Origin: Plazaster borealis
Taxonomy: Eukaryota > Echinodermata > Asteroidea > Forcipulatida > Labidiasteridae
Assembly (NCBI GenBank): GCA_021014325.1
Contig: JAJGQC010000489.1
Location: 100,672-164,671, forward strand
Length of the DNA: 64,000 nucleotides
Direction of reading: 5' to 3'
Both the position numbers and the translations under genes were made by a program. Of the stretch, positions 11,250-21,975 are shown one piece after another. The notes beneath the pieces were generated by a model that saw nothing but the letters and a program-made list of their open reading frames with translations, ran no database searches and was not told where the DNA came from. Each line of letters starts with the position of its first letter. The stretch's first letter is position 1.

Positions 11250-11600
11250 TTATTTATTTATTTAACCTCAAACTGGGTGGCCCTCTCAGTGGCAACCACT
11301 GGTGTCCGGTGGGTCTCACCATGTTTACAAAGAAAGCAATGAACTCAAACAATGACAGGGTACATGCACAAAAACGGTATTTAAGATTGTTTTTTACTTC
11401 AACTAGACGACGACCCACTCAGTGGCGACGACCCACTCAGTTGGTCTCAGCATGTGTGCATTGAAAACATAAAATGACAAGGTACATGCGCAAATACAGT
11501 ATTTAAGAAAATATTTTACGTCAACTGGGAGACTTACTCAGTGGCAACCACTGGTGTTCTGTGGGTCCCAGCATGTGTACAAAAAAAACCCATGAAAACA
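11250..11600. repeat. Minisatellite in RPTOR intron, unit about 120 bp
   Basis: Three imperfect copies share 'ctcagtggcaaccactggtgt', 'gtgggtc(t/c)ca' and 'ggtacatgc(a/g)caaa(a/t)ac(g/a)gtatttaag'. Anchors lie near 11285, 11417 and 11537. A fourth fragment ('ggtacatgcgcaaacacagtatttaag') is at 11900-11930. No coding capacity. Confidence 0.7.
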
Positions 11601-12304
11601 TTATAAAATGATAAGGGTTTTTTTCTTTTTTCGGCAAATATTACAAAAAGAAATATAAAGAAAAAAAAGATAAATAATTATAAAAACTATAGTATATACA
11701 ATAACCTACAGTATATAAAAATAGAAAAAAGTTACAACAATCGCCTGTGAGTGGCAAGATGGAACAGGTGACCAGCACCTCTACAGAGCCATCCTACCAC
11801 AGTTGAAGGGGAAGGGATGGGAATTGGGGGAAGGGGGAAGGGGAAAAGGGAGGGAAACTGAAAGAATGGGACAAAAAGAAGGGCTCTTAATACTGGCAGC
11901 TACGGTACATGCGCAAACACAGTATTTAAGATATTTTTGTTTACAAGTACTAATAAATAAAACCCCCAAAAGGGCACTTATAGCTACCGCGTCAGTCAAA
12001 CACAACAAGAGAAGGTACAACACATGCATTTAATAATCTGATGTCATGGAAACTCTGTTAGCCCAGCCACATTGACCCATATTCCCATGTAGCACAGCCA
12101 GAGACAAACAGCAAGTGATTTTTCTGGAGAGAGTAAAACCGGAGGGCCTTCAGAAAAGCCCTCGTGGCATAGGAGAGAACAAACACACAAACTCTTCTCA
12201 CATAACTCTTCTCGGCCACTGTGCCGAGAGGCGAGTGCTTTATGCACTAGTCATCCATGCAACCCCATCTTTTATGATTTGTTTTGTTGACGTATTTTAC
12301 ATAC

Positions 12305-12415
12305 CTTTGACCGAGGGCAGCATGTCTGACAGGGCATGCCATGACGACACTAGCTCCACATCACTATCATTATTATTGGGTAAATAGTTACGCCATATCT
12401 GTACAGCACCATCAT
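12305..12415 (-). CDS. RPTOR: RPTOR-like exon: WD40 blade
   Basis: The acceptor is ATTTTCAG (AG 12417-12416) and the donor GTATGT is at 12304. The 111-bp exon reads DDGAVQIWRNYLP, an Asn/Asp-rich linker, then SWHALSDMLPS, matching human DDGAIRVWKNF...TAWQGLSDMLPT. Its start phase (G|AT) and end phase (one base, G|) fit the neighbours. The linker NNNDSDVE is the most variable part, as expected for a loop between strands. Confidence 0.9.
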
Positions 12416-12487
12416 CTGAAAATACAAACACATACACACAAATGATCATCTTGTTATCAGCTTCACTAGCTCGTTTCAGATTGACCT

Positions 12488-12664
12488 GGGCCCATTTTCA
12501 TAGAGCTGCTTAAGCACAACAAATGTATGCTTACCATAATAAGGTTACCGGCCAAACTACCATGTCACATGTACAACTTGTGACTGGTATCCTGCTCAAT
12601 TCTGCTTAGCAGAAAATTTTTAAGCAATAATTTCTGCTTAATCACCTCCATGAAATTGGGCCCA
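12488..12664. mobile_element. Palindromic MITE, 'GGGCCCATTTTCATA' family
   Basis: The left end is GGGCCCATTTTCATAGAGCTGCTTAAGCA and the right end is the inverse (TGCTTAATCACCTCCATGAAATTGGGCCC). The core contains 'accggccaaactaccatgtcacat...cttgtgactggtatcctgct'. Relatives lie at 23677-23826, 27125-27312 and, as fragments, near 1840-1900, 32378-32415 and 38693-38780. It lies in the RPTOR intron. Confidence 0.7.
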
Positions 12665-12676
12665 GGGCCCTATATT

Positions 12677-12851
12677 GACAGTTGCTATGTCAAATGATTC
12701 AGGGCAAGCTTCTGCGTAATTAACGTAAGAGATGGCAAACACCTATACACAATTTTTGAATGAATGTGTTATCGCACATTGGTACCAGGGTTGGCTCATC
12801 TGGAGAATTTGATACAAAAGCTTGACCCGACCATTTGACATAGCAACTGTC
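12677..12851. mobile_element. MITE with GACAGTTGCTATGTCAAATG termini
   Basis: The left terminus GACAGTTGCTATGTCAAATG is inverted at the right as CATTTGACATAGCAACTGTC, with a further inner match (GGGCAAGCTT / AAGCTTGACCC). A second copy is at 19925-20097. Both are about 175 bp. Confidence 0.8.
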
Positions 12852-12859
12852 TCTATAGT

Positions 12860-13173
12860 AGGCCTACTCGACACCTGCGGTCTTCATCCCTCAATCTTCT
12901 GCATCAACCTTCCCCTCCTCCACGGACTTGTTCGTATGGTGGTAGAGCATTCAGCACCAACACTTTGGAACAGCCTGCCACCGATCATCAGGGAGTCGTC
13001 GACCATCAAGCTGTTCAAGTCTCGCCTTAAGACTCATCTTTTGAAACAGTATTTTTGTATCGTTGTTATTAATTTATTTTGTTTAATCCATTTGCTTGTA
13101 TTTAGCGCCTTGAGACAGAGCCGATCTGCAACTGTTTGCGCTTTATAAATGTCTCTTTATTATTATTATTATT
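12860..13173 (+). mobile_element. LINE 3'-end fragment
   Basis: The translation contains APTLWNSLPPIIRESST and FKSRLKTHLLKQYF, the conserved end of CR1/L2-like non-LTR reverse transcriptase ORFs. It then passes through 'agcgccttgagacag...gcgctttataaatgt' into a (TTA)n tail. It is 5'-truncated and frame-broken upstream, so not functional. It is inserted in an RPTOR intron. Confidence 0.75.
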
Positions 13174-13195
13174 TAAGTCTGAAGAATTCAAATTT

Positions 13196-13562
13196 AAAGG
13201 CATTGTACACGTTTGGTAATTGTCAAAGACCAGTGTTCTCATTTGTTGTATCCCAACACATGCATAAAATAACAAGCCTGTGAAAATTTGGGCTCAATTG
13301 GTCATCGAAGTTGCAAGAAAATGATGAAAGAAATTACACCCTTGTTGTACAAATTTGTGTTTTCAGTTAGGAATAAAAACTTCTTGCAAGAAGTTTTTAT
13401 TATTTTAGTGAGAAATTACCTCTTTCTCAAAACTACGTTACTTCAGAGGGAGTCGTTTCTCACAATGTTTTATACTATCAACAGCTCTCTGTTGCTCATT
13501 ACCAAGTCAGTTTTTACGCTAATATATATTTTGAGTAATTACCAAACGTGTACAGTGCCTTT
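13196..13562. mobile_element. 367-bp MITE with AAAGGCA(C/T)TG termini
   Basis: The left terminus is AAAGGCATTGTACACGTTTGGTAATT and the right is its inverse, AATTACCAAACGTGTACAGTGCCTTT, flanked by TTAA-like bases. Internal phrases include 'cccaacacatgcataaaataacaa', 'ctgtgaaaatttgggctcaattggtcatcgaag' and 'ctatcaacagctctc'. The second copy at 30887-31266 matches over most of its length. Confidence 0.85.
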
Positions 13563-14207
13563 AAGCTGTAAGTTGTGAGTAAACCATTTGTTTCACGTTT
13601 CAAGCAAGAGTAATTTTTTTCTCTGCATTTGTTGTTATTTATTGTGCAGTAGAGTATACCTGTATTTATATAGGTATTGCACAATATAAATGTCCATTAT
13701 TCTACAACCAGAAACTCACAGATGTTTACAATTCAGGAGGTTTACAGACTCTGTGCATCACCAGAAATACAAAACTACAGGTTTGGACATAATGTGGACA
13801 ATTCATGACAGCTTTTACTTCTTTCAAGAAGCCTTAAGGTTTGAGAAAATCCTGAAATCAGGAAAAAAAACCTGAGAAATCGCACGCCTGATTATTATTA
13901 ATAAGCAAGTCATTGAACCAGACATTACTTTAATCTAACTCACAAATGCCTTATTCAGGCATGATTTTTGGTCCTTGGAAAAAAAGTAGTAACGTCGAGT
14001 ACAAGGGCTGACCTACATGTACACATGGTGTAAGGTTTAATAGACTTTTCAGGTTATTTAATCACAATTTTTCTGATTTTTCCAAGAGCAAAAAAAAAAA
14101 AAAGGAAATCAGACTGAAGTAGGAAGAACATCATGCCTGCTTATTACAGACCTATCTGCAGTTCAGTGTTTAGCCGCTAGCAAGGTACCATGGAATCAGA
14201 TACTCAC

Positions 14208-14332
14208 CACTACCAGTCATGAGGAGTGAGATGTCGTGAGAGTTGAGTATATCCATTGACGTTAATTTGGTGTCTTTAGGGTTGAGATGTGTGAACGTAT
14301 TTACTCGCTCTCCATTCTCCCAGTTCCACGCA
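14208..14332 (-). CDS. RPTOR: RPTOR-like exon: first WD40 blades
   Basis: The acceptor is TTCTCGATAG (AG 14334-14333) and the donor GTGAGT is at 14207. The 125-bp exon reads AWNWENGERVNTF, then NPKDTKLTSMDILN and DISLLMTGS, matching human CFWDWEKGEKLDYF...NPRYTRVTAMEYLNGQDCSLLLTA. It begins with the third base of a codon and ends G|, which the next exon completes to Asp (DDG motif). The frame is open throughout. Confidence 0.88.
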
Positions 14333-14384
14333 CTATCGAGAAACAATTCAATCAGGCCGTTAGTAAATATTGTTTGCATTTATA

Positions 14385-14482
14385 CCACAGATGTCAACAA
14401 TTTGCAATGAACAATTCGCAGCGAAAACAGAGTTGTGATGTCAAATGCTCTTCGTATTCGCAGGAAGTATGAACCAGGCTTT
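14385..14482. mobile_element. Half copy of the 4105-4280 MITE
   Basis: It ends 'gtattcgcaggaagtatgaaccaggctt', the same terminus as the 4105-4280 element, with 'tgatgtcaaat' inside. The inverted left half is absent. It lies in an RPTOR intron. Confidence 0.6.
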
Positions 14483-14741
14483 ACAAAGCATTCTTCCCTT
14501 ACACAGCTAGTGCAGAAATTTGGCACTTACATTGTAAGCAGCTAATGGTAACAGTAAGCGCAGAAATCTGCGATAAGCAGAGCCATGACATTGGGCCACG
14601 GTTGGACCAACATGACAAATTCCACAAACCAGCTAGAAAGGTGAAAAATGGTTGGTACAATGCTAACACTATTTGCCACACACAAAAGTACTTCCAAGGT
14701 GAAATTCCCTTTAAAATTGGTGATAACAGGAGTGTTTCTGT

Positions 14742-14856
14742 CATACGCCCTCTTTGTCAGCCACGATGATGTGAGGGCTAAAATGCTGGAAGCGGAGTGC
14801 AATCGGAATCCCTTGGTTCTTATCGATGAAGATCTGGTCGTCCAGACGACTTGTGG
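14742..14856 (-). CDS. RPTOR: RPTOR-like exon: HEAT/linker to WD40 transition (donor unclear)
   Basis: The acceptor is TTTTCCTACAG (AG 14858-14857). The exon reads TSRLDDQIFIDKNQG, then RFQHFSPHIIVADKEGV, matching human ITRLDDQIFLNRNPG...FHPFTPCIAVADKDSI. Joined to the next exon it should give the conserved C-x-W-x-W turn. That needs the exon to end at 14742 after TATG, where the following bases are ACAG and not GT. The nearest canonical donor (GTATGA at 14746) gives the wrong phase. An indel or base error at the donor, or an unusual splice site, is implied. Confidence 0.82.
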
Positions 14857-16067
14857 CTGTAGGAAAAGTAGGAGAAACTACAGTTCAGGCGATTGATCAA
14901 CATTTATGTTAATTCAATTCAATTCAACTACTCATTATTATATCCCAAAAAGGGTAATTCAAATGCTCGCATACAGTAAAAACATTGAAACATTAAAAAC
15001 GGTTCTAGGGATATATACAATTACACAGAAACTCACTGAAAAGCGATAAGTATATAAGAAAAGAAAATACCTGGTGACTGGATGATACATATTCCTTGTC
15101 CCCCAAAGTGATATATTATATAACACCCAAGTGGATCCTTGTCATTTGATTGGAAGACTGTAGGTCATGCGGCAATCAAACCATCAAATGGCCTAACCCA
15201 TATACCATGCCTTTTGGTTAGTCACAGTGCATATGTCCCATCCTTGTTGACTATAGACCGTGCAAGTCTCGCGCGTATTCAAACATTTTGGGACCAATTT
15301 GGTCCCACGAACGATGCTTTAACGCGTGAAGGAAACAAACTCACGCGCTTTAACGGGTCCCAATGTTTGAATACGCATGAGACTTGCACAGTCTATTGCA
15401 TGTTAAAACACCCCTTACAAATATTCTGCCTTTCGATTGGTATAGAGTGCGTCACATGATATGTCTTATTTTTTACTAGAAACCGTGCAAACGCGACATA
15501 CACGCAGCTAACAAGGTACTGTACCCGTAACAACCAATATACTATCCCATAGCAACCAATGTTCGATACCCATATCAACAAACGTCTAGGCACAATATAT
15601 GTTTTAGGTGTTATAAACCAAATATTGACGGCTTTTCATTGTGCCATTATACACAGCAGTACACAAGGCCCTTGTAGTGGATGCCAGAATACAATTTTGT
15701 AGTTTTTCATTCTTATAGTTTCATCCTCCAATCAAATTACAAAGATCTACTTGGATTATAAACCAAATAATGAATGTTTTGCTTTTGTACAATGGAGAGA
15801 ATATTTTCATTAGTTGAAAGACGGAATATTTCCAATTCAACTTGACTTCGCTTTTGTTGAACGGAACAAATGAAAATGTTCTCCCCCTTGCACTCATAAA
15901 CATTAAATATTCCTTCTCATCATACCAAAAAGGGGCCATACTGTTTTGTCCATCCAGCCTCAGTTTGGTGACATCAATTTAAATGAGAAAAAACAAGATG
16001 TCCGAAAAAAAACCAATAAGGCCAACACCCACACAAGAACAGACTGATAATAGAACAAGCTTCTTAC
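14857..16067. other. RPTOR intron
   Basis: It contains an 'aattcaattcaattcaact' microsatellite near 14910 and a palindromic MITE at 15254-15395. Otherwise no feature was seen on either strand. Confidence 0.5.
15254..15395. mobile_element. Palindromic MITE, 'TAGACCGTGCAAGTCTCGCG' family
   Basis: The left arm TAGACCGTGCAAGTCTCGCG plus CGTATTCAAACATT is inverted at the right (AATGTTTGAATACGCATGAGACTTGCACAGTCTA). Fragments of the terminus recur near 24407-24425 and 35570-35590. Confidence 0.75.
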
Positions 16068-16176
16068 AAGCCCGTTGCAATTGCTCCCTCGCTGCTTTCC
16101 TAGCCATCGCGTTGCGTAGAAATCGCCATTCCCGCTCCTGATGTAACGTGCTGTATGGGTCCATCTCTTCAGGCGC
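16068..16176 (-). CDS. RPTOR: RPTOR-like exon before the WD40 domain
   Basis: The acceptor is CTTGTCTAACAG (AG 16178-16177) and the donor GTAAGA is at 16067. The 109-bp exon reads APEEMDPYS, then QEREWRFLRNAMARK, matching human IPEEHDLES...KEREWRFLRNSRVRR. It starts in phase 0 and leaves a T that joins CC of the next exon as Ser. The preceding human segment with the DWSARYFAQPVMK motif has no visible exon upstream, up to 18247. Confidence 0.88.
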
Positions 16177-16386
16177 CTGTTAGACAAGGAGGTGATCGGA
16201 TGTTGCTGCGTAATTATCAAACTCGATTTAAAGGTAGGGTCATAGATTGGTAAATACTCCAAAAATGAATGACCATAAAACTTATTTGGTGAGAAGCACA
16301 TCAGCTGTTGATAGTATAATTTATTTTGAGTAAGGATCTCCTTTGAGGTAATATGGTTTTGATAATATTTCACCCACAAACAATTG

Positions 16387-16426
16387 AATCTGAGAAACGA
16401 TTCCTGCATGAATCGTTTCTCAGATT
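16387..16426. other. Perfect 17-bp hairpin with 6-nt loop
   Basis: AATCTGAGAAACGATTC is followed by CTGCAT and then the exact inverse complement GAATCGTTTCTCAGATT. The surrounding sequence (16230-16440) looks like a small repeat. The stem is perfect, which is unusual among the decayed palindromes nearby and suggests a recent insertion. Confidence 0.8.
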
Positions 16427-17101
16427 TTCTGTGGGTTGGTGTCAGTTTGCGAAGGCTGCGGCCAGAGATGCAGTTGGCACCCTGACCTGGGTGAGCCACA
16501 ACAGTGACATCAAAGCTACTCGAACTCACTGGGGTCAGACCTGGGCTGACCTGGGGAAGCTAATTGAACACACCCTATTAATCTTAGCTCTTTGTGAAAT
16601 CCAGCCCTGGTTAGAAAGCTAAAGGTTATGGGTTTTACTTCCACCCAAGGTCCGGGGGAAAAACATCGGAGTCTGGTGCTTTACAATTATGCATCACCTA
16701 AAATAAAATGTAATTGAATTGATAATTATTCCCGATGCAAGAATTATCAGAGCTGCCAATATTTGCATCTTGTAATCAGGGAGATTTGTACAACAATCAG
16801 GGAGATATTTAGAATTGCACTCAACATAACTAGAGACAAAGTTTCAATAATCAGGGAGATTTTCAAATTTGTTCTTTAGAACGTAGAAAGATTGGTGGAT
16901 TTTCAGGGAACTTTCTGCATAATCAGGGAGAGTTGACAGCTTCGAGAGTGCTTCGAACATTCCAAATTTGTGTCCAAGAACTTCCCCCACACCCTACTCT
17001 TCTTTTTCATTTCATTTCATTTCTTCTGGTTATGAAGCCAAGGACTCTCAGACAAGCGAACTTAATCACTGTACCCAAATGGAGAGAAGACAAGGAAGGA
17101 A

Positions 17102-17266
17102 GTTTCAGTTTTACATGTGGGAGGAAAACCCCAGAGAAATATTCCAGGAAAACCCACGCAATCAGGTAGGGACTGAAAACCCAATCCACGTAGTGCCCCC
17201 GGCATGTTCGAACCGGGTCCTAGAAGTGGAATGCAAGGAAAGCTACCACTACGCCAACCCGACCAC
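17102..17266 (-). mobile_element. tRNA-derived SINE, antisense
   Basis: Read on the - strand it starts GGTTGGCGTAGTGGTAGC (A-box-like), then ACCCGGTTCGAACATG (B-box-like), then a tail with 'ggattgggttttcagtc' and 'gggttttcctcccaca'. A second copy in the same orientation is at 34091-34256. It sits in an RPTOR intron. Confidence 0.7.
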
Positions 17267-17575
17267 CTTCCCCATCCTGAGCAAATTGCCACCACCTACC
17301 CTCATGACAGACTGAGCAAAATACTTGCAGCACTAATTCGTGAACTTGCTAGAGATGTTGAGATCCTTGGTGGTGATATTGACTGCATCCGCCTCCCGTA
17401 TGTCTGTGGTTTGGGAGGAGAATCGGGAAACGAATACAGTTGAATAATAAGAGCGAAACGGCATAAACAGGTCAAAATTACGCACATGAACATAAATGAA
17501 TGAATGGCTTTCTTGAGTTCACCATAATTTAGTAATATTTGCATCTCTAAGAAACAGATACAATAAACACAACTT

Positions 17576-17776
17576 GCGACCCGAGTCACGTGACTCATAG
17601 TGGGTATATGTAAACAAACCAAGCAAGCAACGCACAGTGTGCGTGGAAAAGCATGGCTGCCTCCGAGTGCTTCTGCCTTAGGTGCGGAGGAAGCCATGCT
17701 TGACCATGCGAACTGGGCGTGGCTGCCTGGTTTGTTTACATTGTATACCCACTATGAAACACACGACTCTGGTCGC
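17576..17776. mobile_element. 201-bp palindromic MITE
   Basis: The termini GCGACCCGAGTCACGTG...CATAGTGGGTATATGTAAAC and the inverted GTTTACATTGTATACCCACTATG...CGACTCTGGTCGC are about 45 bp long with small mismatches. Inner arms ('gcatggctgcctccgag' / 'ctccg..gaagccatgc') also pair. No coding content. Confidence 0.75.
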
Positions 17777-18246
17777 CGATTGTGTCTTATGGAATGTTCT
17801 TTTCTTTAACCCTTTTATTAGAGACCATTCGTTTCTGTATAATCATCACAATACGCCAATACATAGCTACTATTGTTGACATTTGTACTTTTTTTCTTCA
17901 GTAAAAATGCCTTTAAAAAACAATATGAAACAGAAAGTCTGGTCTGTTTTTCGAATGTAAACAGTATGTCAACATAGGAAACATTGGACAATGTCAATTC
18001 TGGACATGGCTGTCACCATGACCTCTTTGTGTGAATGGAAGCAGGTCAAATCTTGCGGCCATTTGCAGCCACTATGGGCATTTTGGTACGAGCCGCTTGT
18101 GGCCACTATGGTCTCCAAAGGGTTAAACTAAATTTGTGGACGCTTTTTTCAAAAGTTTTACTTCTTCTCCCATTTTGATTCAGTACGTCGCACTGATGGT
18201 CAAAAAGGACTAGTGTCTGAATGCGATGAATCTGGAATCCACTCAC

Positions 18247-18428
18247 AATGCTTGGACCTTTGTCGAATATCTTCCTGGACCTCGAGAAATTCTGGGAGTG
18301 AAGAAACTGCGAACCGATTGGACCAGGGTTCTGCGGCCTTTGCTGGAGGAGGCTGCTCGCCGGCGCGGATGGGCACCGGTTTGACTATCTCGTTGGGGAT
18401 ATTCAGCGTGGTCGGTGTAGGCGAGTCA
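18247..18428 (-). CDS. RPTOR: RPTOR-like exon with an internal frame change
   Basis: The acceptor is CTTTCAG (AG 18430-18429) and the donor GTGAGT is at 18246. The first part, in the frame inherited from the previous exon, is a Pro-rich linker (SDSPTPTTLNIP). The last part, one base over, reads SQFLHSQNFSRSRKIFDKGP, matching human HSHQFPRTRKMFDKGP. A single-base indel between about 18310 and 18390 would reconcile them. The exon would then end in phase 0. The linker is poorly conserved, so the exact point of change cannot be fixed. Confidence 0.75.
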
Positions 18429-18496
18429 CTGAAAGGAAAGAGAAGTTCTGAGAAGTTCTGTGTCAAATATCTCTGCGGATAAGAGGAATTCTTTAC

Positions 18497-18609
18497 CTGA
18501 GATTTAAGGGCAAGGCGTTGTCGTTTCTCGTTGAAGGACTGTTCGGTGCGGACGTTGATGACCTTCTCGTTGCATCGAGAACGAGCTGGGGCTTGGCCAT
18601 AACAGTTGC
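18497..18609 (-). CDS. RPTOR: RPTOR-like exon (linker)
   Basis: The acceptor is TTACTATCAG (AG 18611-18610) and the donor GTAAAG is at 18496. The 113-bp exon reads ATVMAKPQLVLDATRRSSTS, then APNSPSTR, matching human ATVNARPQRVLDTSSLTQSAPASPTNK. It starts in phase 0 and ends with AG|, both consistent with its neighbours. In human RAPTOR the Ser-rich linker that follows contains regulatory phosphosites. Equivalence of individual sites is not claimed here. Confidence 0.88.
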
Positions 18610-18837
18610 CTGATAGTAAATAATTACAGAACAAAAGCGACTTTTCACAAAACACATGTAAACAAAAACGAGTGGAATGCTCCAAATTGCACAGTAGGGC
18701 TTTGAAAACCAAGAAAAACACCAAGTACAAAACATTCTGAAGGCCTTGTATCAATTCAGTGTGCTTCGGCCAAACATCAAAAAACTTTGGCCCAGAATGC
18801 CCCAGTTTGGAAAAAACCTGGGGAGAACCCTGATATG

Positions 18838-18927
18838 TAAATTGGCGACTTTGGCTACGGCTACTATATTTCACTGCATGACAACGTGGCGATACAGCTG
18901 TAGCAGTAGCCATAGCCGCCAATTTGG
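18838..18927. mobile_element. Small palindromic MITE
   Basis: 'taaattggcgactttggctacggctac' pairs with the inverted 'gtagcagtagccatagccgccaattt'. It lies immediately downstream (in transcription sense) of the RPTOR exon donor at 18939. Confidence 0.6.
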
Positions 18928-18939
18928 ACACGGCCTTAC

Positions 18940-19220
18940 CTTCAGGTTGATCTGGTTGACAAGTTGCTGGGCGAGTCTCTTGACAAAAGGCATTGGATCA
19001 GAAGCCAGAGTCAGCATTGTCTTCCATATCTGCACGTACACATTGCTGTTGCTGGACTTCAGTAGGTTGCTCTGGCTACTCCCCGTGGCCCTGCTGGTGC
19101 GCCCTCTAACAAACAGCACCGGGCCTTTGCCTGAGAAGGCGTCCCCACTTCCAGATGATGTGAAGCCGTTAGACCCCGAGGAACCGGAGCTGCTGTTGCC
19201 GGGTGATCTAGACACTTGAC
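18940..19220 (-). CDS. RPTOR: RPTOR-like exon (most 5' exon found)
   Basis: The acceptor is AAAACTTCAG (AG 19222-19221) and the donor GTAAGG is at 18939. The 281-bp exon begins with a Ser/Gly-rich linker (SPGNSSSGSSGSNGF) and then SNVYVQIWKTMLTLASDPMP followed by AQQLVNQINLK, matching human NSVYTQIWRVLLHLAADPYP...AMKVLNSIAYK at the end of the HEAT-repeat region. It ends in phase 0. About 850 N-terminal residues of RAPTOR (RNC/caspase-like domain and HEAT repeats) should precede it. None were found between 19221 and 23864. Confidence 0.88.
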
Positions 19221-19924
19221 CTGAAGTTTTGAGAACCATTTCAAAATATGTTTTTTGTTCGTTTTAAAAATATATTTAAGTTCATGTGCTCAGCAATCTC
19301 ACTTCATTTCATGTTTCTTTGAAAAGAACAATACATGTGCCAGGAAATGGTAAAATTTTTACCCGTTTGATTTGCTATTGATTTTCTTGATTAAACACAC
19401 TTTGTGAGTATAATGCCATCTTTTTAGGCTTTCATGGTAAAAAAATAAAACACTTCTAAAAAAGACTGGTGCTGTACTTATCTTAATGGCTTTGTTTATT
19501 TTTTGTTTGCATTTGAAACATGGAACATTACTTCGTTTCAATGAAAGCTTGCCATGCAACGGCTTTGGCTAAGGATCTGCTAACCATTAAGAAGCCACAT
19601 GCTCTTCTGGCATTGGGCGCCAAAATGGCTGCCAAAGCCTCAGCCAGAGCCGGTGTAGAAGCCATGCTTGTGAAACAGACTCACAGACCTGAGGAGGATG
19701 CAAACAAAAATCTGCTGCTGTAGCATAAATTATGTATGTTTCGGCAGTGTTCAAATCAGCAGCTGTGATTTGAACACCATGTTAACATGCATTGAAGCAT
19801 AGCATGCCCAACAGCGACAGCCGCCCAACAGCGACAGCCGCAGCTGCCAATAAGCCATGGAATAATGTCTGGTACTTGCTTAGTCACACGTTACCACTTC
19901 AATTTGAATTCTTTAGACTATCGA

Positions 19925-20097
19925 GACAGTTGCTATGTCACATGATTCAGGGCAAGCTTTTGCATAGTTACATAAGAGACGGCGAACACCGATACACAAT
20001 TTTGAATGAATGTGTATTGCACAATGTTACCAGGGTTTGCTCATCTGGAGGTTGCTATACATAGGCTTGCCCCAAACCATTTGACAAAGCAGCTGTC
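19925..20097. mobile_element. MITE with GACAGTTGCTATGTCACATG termini
   Basis: This is the second copy of the 12677-12851 element. The left end GACAGTTGCTATGTCACATG and right end CATTTGACAAAGCAGCTGTC are inverted, with the same interior ('agggcaagctt', 'atacacaattttgaatgaatgtg'). Confidence 0.8.
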
Positions 20098-21234
20098 TCT
20101 AAAGTCAGAGGAATTCAAATTTTATGCAGTAACTGGTGGCTAAGCAAGTCATTGCACCAGATGTCATTTAAATCAAACTCGCAATGGCTTATTTGGACAT
20201 GGCTTTAAAACAATTTATTCATTTAGCGGTTCATAAAGAGTTTCAGGTGGAAACAGTTCACCTCACGTTGCTTTTTGTTTTATAAGTGCCGTGCAAACCT
20301 CTACGTTGCTGAAAAATTACGTGTGCTTCAACAGCTTTTTCAAAGTTGGCTTTCTCCATACTCCACACAAATACAGCAATCTGACACACGGCAAACTGAA
20401 TCTATCAAACTGTCCACGTCACATATGTAATGCTCAAAACAACATGTAGTCACAAGAATAGAAGACTTGGGCCATGTTTGACTTAACAGCCACACAGCTG
20501 TCATGTTTTGAGTGGTGGAGAAACTATGCACATAACTAACTGATTTTCCAATGCTATTGCCACACAATATAAATGCATACAGGCGTAGTGCCTCTTACAT
20601 ACGGAATAATTTTGAATAAGTGATATTTTTATTTTTTTAAATGAAAATAGCTTTTGACAAAGAAATTATCAGAATAAACACTCATAGTTAAGTTGTGCTT
20701 AGATACTGAGTACACTCATTGATCCTCATTGCAAACCGTTGTTTAAAGATTAATTTGAAATCAACTGCAATAAAACATATTTCAAATTAGTAACAAAAAG
20801 TCAAACTTACACACGAACAACAACAAATTTGGCCCGACCAAAATAAAACACGCGAAAGACTTTTTGTACATAGCATAATGCATTGTGCTACACTAAATTA
20901 TCTGTTAGCTAAACTAAGAGTAGAATTGTGGCAGAAATAACAAAATTGAGAACACTTTTTAAAAATTACCAGCAAATTTGGAAAAAAGGGATTCAAATGT
21001 AAGAAATGAGGTTGACAGGTGTCAGTCGGAAAAGAAGTCTTTAGAATTATTTCTGCATGAGATGTACCATGAGATGAGTAACATGCAAGAAAGGTCGTTA
21101 ACAGTTTGAAGTTTGGGTTTTAGTAGAAAAATTAACACACAGGGCTAGCCTGTCAGTCAATCACTCCATATATGATACCTTCATAGACTGGTGTACAGAC
21201 TATGTGGACATTCGGCAGAATTTGTGAGGAAAAA

Positions 21235-21810
21235 TTGCATGTGTGTGCGAGCGTATCTACCCGTTGAAACCGAGGACTTTAACAAAAGGGATACGGGTGT
21301 TTGATAGAGCGAGGACGTTCTCGCTTCGCTTTCGTTTACAAAACGAAGGGGAAGTCTTTTAAAAAATACTAAGTCCTAACAATGGGGGAACAAAGAAAAG
21401 TCCTTGATTTACGGGATTCACAAAAATGTGTGTGTGAGCGTGTCTATCCATTCAAACCGAGGACTTTAACAAAAGGGATCCGGGTGTTTGACAGAGCGAG
21501 GACGTCCTCTCTTCGTTTTCGTGTACAAAACCAATGGGGACATCGCTAAAAAAAACTATGTCCAAACAATGGGAGAACAAAGAGAAGTCCTCGGTAAGCG
21601 GGATTAACAAACATGTGTGTGTGAGCGTGTCTATCCATTCAAACCAAGGACTTTAACAAAAGGGATCCGGGTGTTTGACAGAGCGAGGACGTCCTCGCTG
21701 CGTTTTCGTGTACAAACCCAATGGGGAAGTCGCTAAAAAAAACTATGTCCAAACAAAGAGAAGTCCTCGGGATTTACAAACATGTGTGTGTAAGCCAGTG
21801 TTTCCAAGGA
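21235..21810. repeat. 187-bp tandem repeat, 3 full units and a partial
   Basis: The anchor 'gaggactttaacaaaaggga' recurs at 21272, 21459 and about 21645, giving periods of 187 and 186. Each unit runs from 'gtgtgtgagcgtgtctatccattcaaacc' through 'gggtgtttgacagagcgaggacgt' to 'aacaaagagaagtcctcgg'. A fourth partial unit begins near 21780. A diverged single copy lies at 23455-23650. Confidence 0.85.
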
Positions 21811-21822
21811 AGAAAGCAAGGG

Positions 21823-21975
21823 CTCGATTCCACAATGCACTAAGATTCATCTTAAAATGAGTTGCCAATGTTACCATAGTGATTTGTATTAAAACATCAC
21901 ACTTTGCTTAGCAGTTAAGAATAAGACACCCCCCCCATCTCAAGAACGGTCTAATAGCTCTTTGTGAAATCAACT
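21823..21975. mobile_element. MITE of the 2522-2668 family
   Basis: It begins 'gggctcgattccacaatgcactaagattcatctta' and ends 'ctctttgtgaaatcaactcc', with the core 'accatagtgatttgtatt...catcacactttgct'. It is inverted relative to the copy at 2522-2668. It carries a C-run near 21930. Confidence 0.6.

Noticed and set aside
19520..19723. Plus-strand Ala-rich frame as a gene
   Set aside because: No recognised motif. Parts look like inverted repeat sequence and the surroundings are repeats.
21235..21810. CRISPR array
   Set aside because: Units are 187 bp, contiguous and without unique spacers, in an animal genome.
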